Source of the DNA: Cricetomys ansorgei
Taxonomy: Eukaryota; Chordata; Mammalia; Rodentia; Nesomyidae
NCBI GenBank assembly: GCA_026225945.1
Contig: JAMJFZ010001657.1
Location: 372,001 to 436,000, forward strand
Direction of reading: 5' to 3'
Length of the DNA stretch: 64,000 nucleotides
The notes below the pieces were generated by a model. It worked only from the letters and a program-made list of their open reading frames with translations, was not told the DNA's origin and searched no databases. Shown here piece after piece: positions 12,290 through 24,706 of this stretch; the stretch's first letter is position 1; each line of letters starts with the position of its first letter. The position numbers and the translations under genes are program-made.

Positions 12290-12460
12290 CACCTCTTCCA
12301 AAAGCAGCGTCCTGGGGCCTGTCTGTACAGAGTCTCATGTAGTTCCCCCAGTTTGTCGCTTCTTTTCCACCTTAGAAACAACTTCATTGGTTTGCTGTAA
12401 ACGAAGGAACACAGATTTCTTACCTGCCAGTTCTGTGGGTTAGAGGTTCAGTGTGGATTA
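12290..12460 (-). mobile_element. possible MLT1-type MaLR LTR remnant
   Basis: On the minus strand, ACAGAACTGGCAGGTAAG, AAATCTGTGTTCC and TTACAGCAAACC resemble the 3' part of an ancient MaLR LTR. Confidence 0.35.
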
Positions 12461-13395
12461 CAATGGGCCAACCAAGGTCTGAGTGTTTTCTGGAAGCTTC
12501 ATGATTCTTTCCTCCATTTTCACCACAACGATTGGTGGAATACCGGTCATGGTTCCCTCTTCCTGTTTAAACCGTGCAATCACAAGTTGAGCCCAGCTCG
12601 CACAGAACGCTCGGTTCATCCTTGGCCTCCACCTCACATGTTCTGGGACTCTCGTGGTTCCATTCGCTTCACCTGTGTAATCCAAGATTGTCTGAGTTAA
12701 GTGATGTTAGTCCTTAGGATTCTTCCCACAATCTCAGTTTCTCCTTGTCGGGTGAGATGACGTGTTCATGCGTTCCAGCTCTGGTGGGCTTGGGAGGGTA
12801 CACTGAGTGGTTTTCCAATACATCTCCATACTGTGTGACTGAGACCCAGTTTAGTTGCTTTGTATAACCAGGATCACATTGATAGCGTCTTCTTCGGGGT
12901 ATGAAGTTGTGCGTTGTGCTCACTGAGAGAGTGTAGAATCAAGATATTTAAAGAACATGATCAACACATGTTGTATGCACTTGAAAATATCTTAATTTGT
13001 ATAATTAATATGTGTAAATATAAAATAAACAAGCAAATCGATGGTATTTAAAGGCACTTTAACTACATTTTACCCTCCTGTGTCTGATTTGGCCAAAAGG
13101 AAAATTTAAGTGTGGCATACGGGCAACTCAAAATCTTAAACAGTGTGATACACTTGAATTCCTCCTAAAAGTTCAGTGGTTTCTGTTTTGTTTTGTTTTT
13201 TAATTTCTTGTGGAGTGCCTTTTGCTTTTTGTGCTTTGTCGTAAAAGTTAACTCAATAACGTAGCTCACGATCATTTTTAACTCCACTCCCAGGAGTTCT
13301 GGAGCCTTCTGACCTCCACAGGCACCAGGCTCACATGGTGCACAGACATGCGGGCAGAGCACCCACTCGCACTCATTACAGTATTTTTTAGAAAG

Positions 13396-13466
13396 AAGGA
13401 AGGAAGGAAGGAAGGAAGGAAGGAAGGAAGGAAGGAAGGAAGGAAGGAAGGAAGGAAGGAAGGAAG
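13396..13466 (+). repeat. (GGAA)n microsatellite
   Basis: About 18 units, nearly perfect. Confidence 0.98.
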
Positions 13467-13479
13467 TGTCCTAATGTCC

Positions 13480-14830
13480 CAAATCTGGAGAAGGATATGA
13501 GCAGCCTGGTACAGCAAATCTGTTTCCAGACACGGTGAACCCAGAGAACCAGGACATGTTATCATCAAAGACTAAAGCAGCATGGTATCACCGAATAGAA
13601 ATAAAGGCAATGGCGTGGGCTGTGGTGTTCAAAACCAATCTCACACATCTTCAGCTGACTGATCCTCGATAATGTAGCCAAAAATATGCAGTGAAGCAAA
13701 GATAACCTTTCACAGAGTGGCGCTGGGGAGCGACGACACATACAAGAATGGAAATGACCTCCATCTCTTACTGAAAATGGACCAACAGCCCGAATGCTGG
13801 CTCAGAAACAATAAACAACTAGAAGAGAACAGCAGAGAATTTAGCAAGTTGGATAGACAAAGATTTTGGGATCACACTCCAAAAGCAAAGGCAACAGAGT
13901 AAATAAAACTAGACAAACGGAATGACAGCTAACTATACAGCATCTTCACATAGAAAGAAACAATCAGCGGAATCAAGAGATGAACTTCTGAACGGGAGAA
14001 AATGTTTGCAAACCATTTATCAGACGAGGAAGTGATATTCAGAATGTATCAGGATCTCAATGTATAGCAAAAAAAAAAAATCTAGATTTTTAAAATGGGG
14101 AAATTATTGAAATAGACCTTTCTCAAAAGAAAGCACACAAATAGCCAAGACATATATGGAAAAAACTTTAAATGCCCAGAAAATGCAAATTTTTCTGTCC
14201 ATAATGAGGTACACAATTGGGATGGCTATTATCAAAAAGAAAAAAAAATCACAAAAGCCAATGAGATTTTGTGTGTGGAGGGGCTAGTGGTGGAGGGAAT
14301 GACTCACACATGTCAATGAGATAGAAGTTAGTACAGCCAAGAAAGGGAACAGAGTGGAGGGGACGCAGGGTTACAACAGAGCTGCGGGATCCAGCAAGTG
14401 CACAATTAGAGGGAAATGCAATCGCATATTCAAGAGCCGTCTGCACTCCGATGTGTATTGCAGCATGATTCATATTAGCAAAGAAAAGTAGCACACCTAA
14501 ATACCCACTCCTCCAAATGGCAACTTTCTAGTGAGCTCTTCTCTCATGAAACATTTGAAACGTGCCGGAACGTTGTTTTCATCTGTGACAACACAAGTAG
14601 AATCAGAAAACATATGAAATGAAATAAACCAGGCACAGAAATGCAAAAACAGTGTGTTCTCATGCATTAGTGCGAGCTTTAGGAGGCTGATAGATGTGGG
14701 AAGAGAGTAGACTAGCCATCACTGGAGGATTGGCTGAAATGGGGGATGGGGAGGCATGAGAGTGGAGAATAGGTGCCAAGACACAGTCCCCGTAAGGCAG
14801 AGTTCCAGTGTTACACAGCACAGGAAATTT
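13480..14830 (+). mobile_element. old L1, 3' end of ORF2 and 3'UTR
   Basis: Runs in the order of an L1 ORF2 end: AAAGCAGCATGGTATCACC, then CTGACTGATCCTCGATAA, then GAAAATGTTTGCAAACCATT, CCTTTCTCAAAAGAAAGCAC, GGGATGGCTATTATCAAAAA, then 3'UTR with GTATTGCAGCATGATTCATA and AAATAAACCAGGCACAGAAA. It is heavily mutated. Confidence 0.75.
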
Positions 14831-14839
14831 CAGCACGCA

Positions 14840-15050
14840 AGACTCTTAATATATTTTATTGGCTTTTGAGAATGTCATACATGTCTATAATGTACTTTAA
14901 TCATATTCACCACTCCTCTTCCCTCTAACTCCTCCCAGACCCATCTCTCCTCCATACCCCTCCCTGCCCCCACTCCCCCCTCTAACTCATCCCTATCTCC
15001 TCCCCTCCCTACCAACTTTGTGTCTTCTATTTTTCTTTTTTACAAGATCT
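14840..15050 (-). mobile_element. rodent L1 3'UTR fragment, antisense
   Basis: TTTTGAGAATGTCATACATG followed by long pyrimidine-rich CTCCTCCC sequence is the antisense of a rodent L1 3' end. Confidence 0.5.
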
Positions 15051-15411
15051 GCCTGTAAGTACAATACTGTCAAGAATGTTATAAGGTGATGGATGACCTT
15101 CTGCTCAGATTTAAAACCCACTCCTAAGAAGGAAACACATGCCTAGTGCTATAAAGGACCCACGGCTGGGGAGCTCATAGGCCCCAATAATAAACCTGTT
15201 ATTGGATGAAACTACCAAAGTATCCTATTGTCCTCTAAATGTGTATCTCTCTACCCATAGATTAGAGCAGCTCTCGGACCTTATAAGAGAAGATTCTTTG
15301 TCCAGTAGATGGAGGTCAGTAGGCGGTGGTCAGCACAGAAACTCACAGCTGGTCAAAGTGCAGAAAGTAAATAAATGTGGAATATTCAGCCACAAATAAT
15401 GGGACACCTAT

Positions 15412-15555
15412 ATCACACACACACTCGTAAGTACACGCACGCACATGAATACACACACATGTGAGCGTATACACATGCACACAGACACGTGCACACACAC
15501 ATACACACACATGCACCTGCCTGCACACACATGAGCACACACGTGCATGCACACG
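15412..15555 (+). repeat. imperfect CA/GCA-rich repeat
   Basis: Degenerate ACACAC with TG interruptions. Confidence 0.85.
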
Positions 15556-16318
15556 CCAATGCTCAGGAACCATTACAGAGGAAAGGAAGGAAATTTTCTA
15601 AGAGCCAAATGCTATGGAGAAGCAGAGCAAAACCATGTTTTCTGGACGTGAAAAAAACCGTCCTCGTGAACTCACAGAGCTGTGATCTGCCCACATAAGA
15701 CCCGCACAGGATCAAGTCGGCAGCATTTCAGCACAGAGTGAAAGGGGGCTCAGGCGCTTCCCCACAACTGAGGCGCTGCGGACAGTTGACAACTTCTGGG
15801 GGAGGAAGAGTCTGTTTTCTTTAAAGGGGTGTTCCCTGCTAGATGGATCCTCCTCCAGTGGAGAGCCTCACTCCAGGAGTACACAGGCAGCACAAAGGAA
15901 ATCAGCAGGTTATTACAAAAAGATATGTTTAATTACATAGTTCAAAATATTGGGGGGAGAATGTTTGATCATATTTGAGGACGAGAGTTGCTAATTTTCC
16001 TCATTTGACCATTACATGCTGTGTACATGTAGCTGATGACAACACTGCCCTGAAGAAACAGGCATAAACATGTCATGTAAAAAAAAAAATCATGAATTGT
16101 GTTTTACAGAAAGAAAACTGGCTAAAGGTACTGGCCTCTGGTGAAATTGAGAGCACATAACAGAAGGAAAAGATTAATCGTCTGGTTTTCTATTATTAGG
16201 TTAATTTGTTACCCAATTTAGAAATTCTAAGGTTTGGAAACATTCCAACAAAAGCAGGTTTACTTCTTTGCATGTTAAGCTCCACTGACCAGGAGGAACC
16301 CCAGGCCCCCAGCAGTGA

Positions 16319-16325
16319 ATAAAAG
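16319..16325 (+). promoter_or_regulatory. TATA-like box of the DEFB130-like gene
   Basis: ATAAAAG lies 47 bases upstream of the ATG at 16372, which predicts transcription start near 16347-16352 and a very short 5'UTR. The ATG itself sits in a strong context (GGCCACCATGA). Confidence 0.5.
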
Positions 16326-16371
16326 CCCCGCGCTTCACCATCGCTGAACACCTTCCACACCACGGGCCACC

Positions 16372-17807
16372 ATGAGCCCCCATTCCTTTTTGTCTGTCCT
16401 CTTCCTCTCTGTGATCATAATACCAAAAGGTAAGCTGGGAAATGAACACAGGGGCAGGCTTCTTAGGAGGCCAGAGGTGCACAATTTTACTTTGTCCCTC
16501 ATGATTCAGATGTCAGTACCTGGACTTGGGTATCCATCCCAAAGTCCAACATCTTCAGAACTGATGAGGTCCAAATTCAGAAAGGAGCTGAGGCAGAGAA
16601 ACTACTTGACATAAAACTTAAGTCAATACACACACACACACACGCACACACACACATACACACACGCACAGCTATCACCAGCACCCTACTCTCCAAAGGA
16701 GAGCAAAGATTAATTCATATTACTGAGTGAATGGAGATATACAGAGTTTATTGGTGAGAACTGTATATAAATGCTAGAAGCAAGTAAGAAAACACAGAAG
16801 CAGGGGAATTATAAGGGAAAATAAGGACTATAGGAAGCACCAATACCAAAAAATAAATATTAACTGTAAGGTGATAGGAAGCACGTAAGAGTCTGGATTG
16901 TGTCCTTAAAACCCACAGTTGACACGTTTGAATGTTAGAACTAGAACCAAAAAGAAAGCCACTCCAGCTCTCTTCGGGCTGTTTCACCCAGATACTGGTG
17001 AGAACTTACAAAATATCTTTCCCCACTACTTTTTGGAGGAAAGGGGGCTTGCTAAGCATACTCCAGGGAGTGGTGGACTGGACAGTAGTCACAGCACTGC
17101 CCACCACCAGCAGGATGCCCCCATTTCTCAAACTCTTGTCTGTCGTCACAAAGACAGAGCCCTTCTTGGTTGTCTCTGAGATTCCTTTAAGCACAGCCAA
17201 AACCTGTTACTTGTGGGTTTTGGCCTAGCTTATGAACACCTTCATACCTGACCTGTAGCTGTGCACTCAGGAAGGAGTTGATATGATCCTACACGCCTGC
17301 CTTAGCTTTAGTCAGAAAGTGCAGCTGTGGCAGACAGTCTCACAGGAACATGTGGTGTAAAATATCATGGTAATGATTTTAATGTAGAAGGCACTTTAGT
17401 GGTCATATCTTTCACTTTAGGTAATAGAAGCCACGTTCACATAAAGAATATGATTTCACTAAGATCACACATGTGGTTGCAGCCCTGAACCAAGTTTCTC
17501 TTTCTCTGGGTCTTTGTTGTTTCCACCAATCCGCATGCACATAAAAATGGTAAAACTGATCTCTGCCAGATCAAGATCTCTTAACTGATCCGGGTGATGG
17601 CGACACACGCCTTTAATCCTAGCATTTGGGAGGCAGAGGCGGGTGGACCTCTGTGAGTTCGAGGCCAGGTTGGTCTACAGCGTTCCAGAACAGCCAGAGT
17701 TACAACAGGAAGCCCTGTCTCTAAAACAACAACCATAACAAAATCTCTTAACTGGGTATTGAGGAAATAAGGAAGTTTTTTTTTTTTGTTTTGTTTTTTT
17801 TGTTTTG

Positions 17808-17838
<31 letters not shown>

Positions 17839-19522
17839 GGCCAAGTGTGGCAGCATTAAAGAACCTGGAAGCTACTAAGTTATGTGAAATAAACTAGGTG
17901 TGTTATTTCATTTATACAAGGACCTAAAATAATCAAACTCAGAACAGACCCTACAGTGATGGTCATCAGAGTGGGGGGGAGAAGGGGATAGAAGACTGGG
18001 GAAAAGAAGGACTGGGGAGTTTGATATAAAAACTCAATTGAACAATTTGATGAGTAAGTTTTATAGGTGAATTCTAAAACTTTGTGTCTGTAGTACTTAG
18101 AGACGCTGAGAGGTTAGGCCTCATTGTGAGTCTTCTTATCATAGTAAAATAGAGTAATGAAAGGCTATTTGGGATGAGGGGAGAGTTAACCTCCTGCAGA
18201 GCTGACAAGGAACTCAGAGGCCTGTGTGGCAACTCAAGATCCCTCTGACCCCTCAGCAGCAAGCAGAATCAGCCTTCCTTTGCTGCTCTGGAACAGGTTA
18301 CACTGTGAGGACAGAGTGAACCAACGTCCTGCAGCTCCTCGCTGGAGGGAGCACTTCACACTGCTCTCGTGTGAACCAAGAATGTCAGAGACACAAGGGA
18401 ACATCAAAGCATCTTACTTTTGTTGTGTTTTCCTTTAATTCTCTTTATTGTTTGAGAATTTTATACATGTATACAATGTGTTTTGATCAAGCCCACCCCT
18501 TAGTCCCTCCCTTCCAACCCCCCCCCAACTCCTGATTTTCTCTCCCAGCTTCATGTGCTTTGTTTTCAAAACCACTGAGTCCACTTCGACCAAGGATGGT
18601 GACCATCTGCTGTGGTCACCAGTGGAAAGAATGAGCCTTTGTGGTGCCAGAAAGGCAAGAAAAAGGATACTGACACTTAGCCTTAGCTATGTCCTCCTCA
18701 ACAGGCAAACGAATTAAGAAAACGTGTAGACATACATGAGGAAAGCTTTCAGCTCTGAGAAGAATTCCCTCTCCACATGTGTACACATAAAGGACACCTA
18801 GTAACTCAGTAAACGTGTTTCCTACACAGTTCTGGGGGTGGGGGGAGAGGTCGAGAAGGAAACCGAAGGACGGGCTAATTTTCTCCAGAGTAGGAGATGA
18901 GAGCATTTGCGTTTGATGAGGGTGCCTTAAGCAAGGGTGGAGGCAGAGGATAGACTCTGCTGGAGAGGGATTGACACCTTCAGTCAAGGTTGATTCACTA
19001 GAGAGGAAACAAAACAAGACATTGCTTATCCACTAAAGATACAAAGACACATTCTCCACCACAGTAACAGTAAACATTTCTATGCACTCAAAAGGAACTC
19101 ACCCAGGGTGAGAAACACCTCTCTAAAATCTCGAGTTAGCCTGCTCACTCCCAGGTGTATATAATCCCAAAACCCTCAGCCCCTCTCCACCTCCCAAAAG
19201 GCACTACTTCTGTGTAAGCAAATGATCTTGCTGTGTAGACAATATTGCGTCTCCCATTTCAAAGCCATCTTCTGGTTTTATGAGGATTGACAGTTCTTTG
19301 AAAGCAAACTAACAGTGTTGTCCAATTTCTTCCTATACAGGAAAGGCTGGCCTTCTCCCAGGGGAAAAGCAGTGCATTGTGTTGAAAGGGAAGTGCAAAG
19401 ACATAGCATGCACATCCACAGATGATACCATTGGTGAATGTAGCCAAGAGAAAAAATGTTGTAGGAAATGGTGGGTGTTGGAGCCCTACCCAACACCCAT
19501 TCCCAAGGCAAAGTCTCCTTAG
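16372..19522 (+). CDS. DEFB130: beta-defensin, DEFB130-like (two exons)
   Basis: Secreted defensin of 79 residues. Exon 1 (16372-16429) encodes the signal peptide MSPHSFLSVLFLSVIIIPK and ends at the donor GTAAGC. Exon 2 (19341-19522) follows CCTATACAG. The mature cysteine spacing is C-x6-C-x4-C-x9-C-x5-CC. The segment LLPGEKQCIVLKGKCKD, the TDDTIG loop and the unusual tail CCRKWWVLEPYPTPIPKAKSP match human DEFB130 almost residue for residue as I recall it. They also resemble DEFB109, a close relative, but the KAKSP ending favours DEFB130. The double Trp and Pro-rich tail are family hallmarks. The intron is 2,911 bp and contains a B1 SINE, a (TTTTG)n tract and an L1 3'UTR piece. AATAAA is at 19617. 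The frame is intact with no lesions. Confidence 0.94.
16626..16672 (+). repeat. (CA)n microsatellite in DEFB130-like intron
   Basis: Interrupted by CG and TA steps. Confidence 0.92.
17590..17735 (+). mobile_element. B1 SINE (GTTACAACA variant)
   Basis: CGGGTGATGGCGACACACGC, GAGTTCGAGGCCAGGTTGG, GAGTTACAACAGGAAGCCC. Confidence 0.88.
17776..17838 (+). repeat. T-rich/(TTTTG)n tract
   Basis: About ten TTTTG-type units. Adjacent to a B1 tail. Confidence 0.95.
18430..18605 (-). mobile_element. rodent L1 3'UTR fragment, antisense (intron of DEFB130-like)
   Basis: TTTGAGAATTTTATACATG, ACAATGTGTTTTGATCA, then CCCTCCC-rich sequence and a TGGTGACCATC segment. Same family as 14840 and 56570. Confidence 0.5.
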
Positions 19523-19616
19523 AGGAGAGAAAACTGTAAGCCCTTCGAACTCCAAAAAGCACGGCCACGCATTTCAGACTTCTGCTTAACTACACTCTCC
19601 TTTCCCCTTGCCTGGA

Positions 19617-19622
19617 AATAAA
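19617..19622 (+). promoter_or_regulatory. polyadenylation signal of the DEFB130-like gene
   Basis: AATAAA, 95 bases after the TAG stop at 19520-19522. Confidence 0.7.
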
Positions 19623-19926
19623 TGTACTGAGTCCACACTTACTGGCCACTGGTCTTAAAAAGTCTACCAGAAGTTAGTAAAAAAGAACTGACAGGAGATA
19701 CCCTGACTGCTTAGGGATGTATGGAACACTTCTGCTTAATGTCCCCTATTATTACTTGTAAAACAGGGTTCTGGAAATTTATTCGGGATTTACTGCAGCA
19801 ATATTCTCACCTCTGGGTTTAAATAAAGTAATAAGAAGAAGAAATAAGAAAAATTAACCAGAAGAAATGTATGAGAAGAACCTCATACCCTGAAAACATT
19901 TAAGCAATATAAAAAAGATCAAGGTA

Positions 19927-20070
19927 GCTGGATGGAGGTGGCGCACCCCTTTAATCCCAGCACTCAGAGGCAGAGGCAGGCTGATCTCTGTGAGTTCGAG
20001 GCCAGCCTGGTCTACAGAATGAGTTTCAGGACAGCCAGAGTTACAACAGAGAAACCCTGTCTGGAAAAAC
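19927..20070 (+). mobile_element. B1 SINE (GTTACAACA variant)
   Basis: TTTAATCCCAGCACTCAGAG, GAGTTCGAGGCCAGCCTGG, GAGTTACAACAGAGAAACC, A-rich tail to about 20100. Confidence 0.9.
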
Positions 20071-20235
20071 TAAAAGCCAAAAACCAAAAAAAAAAAAAAA
20101 GAAGAAGAAAGAAAAACAAAACATCAAGTAAAATTTTAAACATGTAGAATAATGGATATGAAGCACACGGTGTTTGATTGTCTCAGTGGGGTATAAACAC
20201 TTTCATTTGCTCCTGAAAATGTAGCATTTTCCTGA

Positions 20236-20292
20236 ACTGGGAGTGTAGCTCAGAAACAGCACTTGACTAGCCATGGCTCAAACCACAAAATA
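20236..20292 (+). mobile_element. ID-like SINE fragment
   Basis: CTGGGAGTGTAGCTCAGAA then GCACTTGACTAGCCATGGCT, a tRNA-Ala-derived ID-like head. Confidence 0.4.
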
Positions 20293-21039
20293 TAAATATA
20301 ATTTCTACTACTAATGACATCTACTTGGAGCATATGGGTAGAAGTCTGTCGATCATGTGACCTTGCTGACTCTGCACCTGAGAATTAGGCTACAATCCCT
20401 GCTCCTTCCCCCAAAACACAACCTCAGATGACAGAATTCAATTCTCTAAAAATCCAAAAGGGTTGCATTTCTTTATGTCTATCTCAAAAGACTAAACAAA
20501 AAAAAAAAATCCTGCAGTATAATTCCAGAAGAAAATAGCTTTAAAATCTCCTTTTACAATACATCTATTAACAAAAAAAGGTAACTTATTTGTGAAAATT
20601 TAAAACATGACAGAACATCTTACAGGCTAGTGTATACAGTAAAATGCTTAAGATAAACACACATTTTTGCATAATAACAATGTTGCACAGGTATAACAGT
20701 TATAAACAAATTAGATTCCTCACAAATAGGTCAAAGTGAATACATATTCAGATAATGCATATAAATGCATACTACTGTGATTGCTGATTGTGTGCTATTC
20801 CCTCTATAACTAAGGTAGTTTAAAAAATGACAGACACATGAAGCCTATTAACCAAATCAGCCAAAAGACAAGATGAAATCTCACTATCAATGGTTACCCA
20901 AAGAGCCCAAACCTTTTTCTCTTCCACAAGTGAAGATACACAAAAGATGGCATGACCTCACTTGCTGACAGGCTCGCCACGTCTGTGTATGCACACAATA
21001 CCCTATTATGTCTGTGCACTGATCTGTGTACATGAAAAT

Positions 21040-21420
21040 CTGTGCTGGTTTGTTTTTGCCAGCTTGACACAAACCTAGATATAACTGGGAAGAGGAATCT
21101 TAATTGAGAAAGATATCTCTGTAAGATTCCCTTGTAGGCAAGTCTGTGGGGCGTTTTCTTGATTAATGATTGATGGGGGAGGGTCCAGCCCACTGTGGGT
21201 AGTGCCACCCTTGGGTTGGTAATCTTGGGTTCTATAAGAAAGCAGACTGAGCAAGCCATGAGGAACAAGCCAGTAAGCAGCGTTTCTCCATGGCTTCTGT
21301 TTCAGTTCCTGCATTGAGTCCCTCCCCTGGCGTCCCTCGGTGATGGACAACAAGCTGTAAGCTGAAATACCCTCCCTCCCCCAGGTTGCTTATGGGCATG
21401 GCATTTTAGAAATCCTAAGT
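21040..21420 (-). repeat. rodent interspersed repeat, antisense
   Basis: TGCCAGCTTGACACAAACC, GGTCCAGCCCACTGTGGGTA, GCAAGCCATGAGGAACAAGC belong to a very common rodent repeat whose family name I cannot give with certainty. Confidence 0.65.
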
Positions 21421-22149
21421 GAGACAAAATCCATTCCTCTTACTCACACACATGGACCTGAATTTGACAGACATAATCGTATTGATCCAATGGCGTCTTT
21501 CATATGTGTCTTTCTTACCTTATGGGTCATGTTATTATTTTTAAGTAGACAGTTTCCAGCTTCTTCAAGCAACAGAGCTTTGCTTCCCTGAAAGCTCTTG
21601 GAATCTCATCAGCTGGAGGATGCCAATGCAGACCAAGGAGAGGTTCTTATGTGTGTGTGTGTGGGGGGGGCACTAGCGTAAGTGTGTGCAAGTGCTTGCA
21701 GAGGCAGATTTCCTAAAGAAAGAGTTACAAGCAATTGTAAGCTACCTGACATGGATCCTGGGAAACAAACTCGGGAACTTGGTGGAAGAACAGCAAGGGC
21801 TCCAACCACTGAAGCACTTTCCATCTCCCCCTTACCAAATGTCTAGGGGTAAATTAAAGTCTGAAATCAAAACTCAAAGAACAAATCTCTTTAAAGACAC
21901 GCTAAAGCCCAAAGACATCAAAATCCAAACGAATTAGTGCCTGAAACAAAATTATCTCCCCTACACTAGAATCCAAAGTTTTCAATTAAATAACACAAAA
22001 CTTCAGCATTGGTTTTTGATACTCTTCATCTCGAAGATCCTTCAGTGGCTTGGGAAGCTTTAATTAACTCAGTATCTTGTCTCCTGTGATCTTCACGTTT
22101 CATCTGAGCAAAAGGATTAGGGAAGGGGAATGAAAATGTTAACAGACAG

Positions 22150-22470
22150 AAAGCTGGGTAGATGGCTCATTTTGTAAAGTGCCCACCACACAAGCACAAA
22201 GACCTGAGGTTAGATTCCCCAGAACTCTATCTAAAAGCCTACCATGGAGGCATATGGCTGTAACCCCAGTCTTGGGGTGGGAAACAAGCAGGTATCCTCG
22301 AAGCTCATTGGCCAGCCAGCCCAGCCTAACTGATGAGCTTCAGCTTCAGCGAGGGATGTTCTCAAAAACTAGAAGTGGAGAGCAATCAAGGCAAGACCTC
22401 CACCCACACACACAGACATGCACACGCTCACCCCCCCCACACACTTACACAACACCATGCCACACACACA
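22150..22470 (+). mobile_element. B4/RSINE1-like SINE
   Basis: AGCTGGGTAGATGGCTCATT, GACCTGAGGTTAGATTCCCC, then a CACA-rich tail. Confidence 0.55.
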
Positions 22471-23589
22471 ATAAATAATAATAAAATCAGTTGGAAAACT
22501 TGTAAATAAAAAGAAACAAAATTGAGAGACGGTCAAATAGAAGTTACAGTGTTGTCTCCACCAAAAAAAAAAAAAATGAAGTGAAGATATCATCTGGAGT
22601 GAGCGGCCATGGGACTCACAAGGGAAAGATGGGAAGCCCTTAAGACATGGAGACCCGGAATGCCAGTCATAGAGTTCTAGTCCTGGCTCCCTGGGCAGAG
22701 GACTTCCCGCCACAGAAGAAAGGGTAGACAATACAGCCAAGGAGACTCCTTTCCTTTGAACACCTTCAATCCTAGCTATAGGAGAGTCCCACGGTCATCA
22801 CAGGCTGGAGGTGAAACTAGGAGACCTGGAATCCTCACTGAAAAGGAAAGGAACTTGCCGTGCCCCACCCCCAACTCAGGAGACCAGGGCTGAGACACTA
22901 CAGCAGTGTCTACAGCAGTCACTGTGAGGACCCATTCTTCCCAGAAGAACACTCATTTCAGTGTATGAGCACTGAGATGCCATCACACTCCCTCAAGGTC
23001 TGTATCCCCATAAACCTATACAGACCACAAAACAGAACCCAAGACAACAGAGTGCCCTACAGTACAGTGGTGGGCGTTCAGCACAGTAGGAGGTGTGGTC
23101 CCCCAAACCTGAGGAACCAAGGGGTTTGACCTTTGTGACCTGAGACTGATCTCCTTCCTAACCCCTGATGCCCGCTGCTGCCTTCGTCAGAGAGTGTGCC
23201 TTCCTTAATTCACCAGTAAAGGCACTGGCACGCTAAAAGTGAAGAACTGGAAAGAGATAATCCCAGTAAATTTAAAAAGAAAATGTAAGCACAAGTAGCT
23301 ACACTAGGTCAGCCAAAATAAATTTCAAGTCCAAAACTGAGAGGGTAGAGGAAAGGGGAGGGAAGAGGAAGAGATAAATGGATCAATTCAATATGAGGAA
23401 ATAATTATACATACACTCACTGCTGGAGTGCCCAATCACACAAAGCAAAAGCAAACATTGTTAGACTTTATGACATTTAGTGCTGATTGTCGACTTGACA
23501 TAATCTGGAGCTGCCAGGGAGATGGGCCTCTGGCCCTGGTGTACTGTCCTGTAACTACTTCCTCAGAGCTGAAACACTTCATCCTAGAG

Positions 23590-23810
23590 CAGTGGCTCGC
23601 AACCTTCCTAATGCTGCGGTCCTTTAATACAGTTCCTCATGCTGTGGTGACCCCAACCATAAAATTACTTTCGTTGCTACTTCATAACTGTAATTTTGCT
23701 ACTGTTACCAATCCTAATGTAAACATCTGATATGCGGATGGCCTTAGGTGCCCTCTGTGAAAGGGTTGTTCGACTCCCAAAGGAGTCATGAGCCATGTTG
23801 AGAACAGCTG
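23590..23810. mobile_element. URR1-type hAT-Charlie non-autonomous DNA transposon
   Basis: Starts CAGTGGCTCGCAACC and ends GTTGAGAACAGCTG, degenerate 15-bp terminal inverted repeats of the hAT-Charlie kind. The interior (TTTAATACAGTTCCTCATG, CATAACTGTAATTTTGCTAC, CTGATATGCGGATGG) matches the ubiquitous rodent repeat URR1. The flanks TCCTAGAG and GTCCAGAG fit a decayed 8-bp target duplication (5 of 8). Confidence 0.85.
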
Positions 23811-23939
23811 GTCCAGAGGGAAGAGGGGGATTCATAAAACTCTAACAATGCCTGTAAGACTCAAGAAGTTCAGCAAGGCACAATATCCAGAGGCCCTTCT
23901 CCAAGGTTAAGCACTAAACAATTACTGGGGGAGAGGAGA

Positions 23940-24200
23940 CTCCTCAAGGAACTGCCTACAAGTTGGGCAAGGAAATTCAGGATCATGAGTCCTCACCCGT
24001 GCTGGGGTGAGCCTTTTGTGATGCAGCTTCATCTGAATCATCAATGTTTTTGTAAGCAAACCCTCACTCATGCAGCTGTAAGTAACCCCAGTAAACTCAT
24101 TGGTTCACCAGGCAAGACTTGAGTTCATCTTGTTGGTCTAATGTCAGTGCTCTATCTGGGCAAATAGACATTTGTTCACACACCTCCAAATTCCATGAAT
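23940..24200 (+). repeat. probable MaLR/MT-like LTR remnant
   Basis: AGTAACCCCAGTAAACTCA, GTTCACCAGGCAAGACTT, GGGCAAATAGACATTTGTTC. The same order recurs near 43270-43375. Confidence 0.4.
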
Positions 24201-24542
24201 CATCACCCTGACACGAGCACAGGGCATGCTAAGAGTCCCCTTTCGTTACTCTCCGTAAGTGAAGTTTATCTACCTGCAACACCAGGAGCCACATGGTGAG
24301 AAATTTGGCCAGAAACTGATGGATGAATAACAGAAAGCCCCAGAGTAACTTGACAGCATTTAAATAGTGAAAGTACAAACACAAAATAAGAACCAAGTAA
24401 AGCTACTGTAGAATATCCATGAAATCCCTTCTGTAACAGTTATTTTAACTGTTTATATTATTCTGAAGAAAGGAGGACACGATTGAAGTATAATACATGC
24501 GTGTTGGAAAGGTTACAGTGGAACTTAATTTGTATAACTAGT

Positions 24543-24652
24543 GTGCATTGTTTGCTTCGGCAGCACGTACACTGAAATTGGACTCATACAGAAATGATCA
24601 TGGCTCCTGTGCAATTAATATGCACAAGTCACCATAATTTCAGAGTGTTTGA
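24543..24652 (+). pseudogene. Rnu6-ps: U6 snRNA pseudogene
   Basis: The stretch TTTGCTTCGGCAGCACGTAC, then ACTGAAATTGG, then ATACAGAAATGATCATGGC and TCCTGTGCAA matches U6 snRNA from its 5' end through the ACAGA-like and AGC-like regions. There are many substitutions and a small insertion at the 5' end, and the 3' third is badly degraded. The conserved ACAGAGA box reads ACAGAAA, and no T-run terminator is left, so it is not functional. Confidence 0.8.
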
Positions 24653-24706
24653 ACAGAAAGAATGGAATGGGAAAATGTTTGGAACACAATTGAAAACTAG
24701 AAATAG

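Larger units (their letters stand above)
11484..16318. other. intergenic, DEFB108-like to DEFB130-like
   Basis: Contains two opposed B3 SINEs, a probable MaLR LTR remnant, a (GGAA)n array, a long old L1 and CA-rich sequence. 12520-13390 is unassigned. No gene seen. Confidence 0.6.

Noticed and set aside
11934..12443. 169-codon frame, the longest in the window.
   Set aside because: It starts in a SINE tail, shows no recognisable domain and overlaps a probable MaLR LTR remnant.
12714..12923. Minus-strand frame with a CDPGY segment reminiscent of sushi domains.
   Set aside because: Only one cysteine, no other sushi landmarks and no splice context. Chance resemblance.
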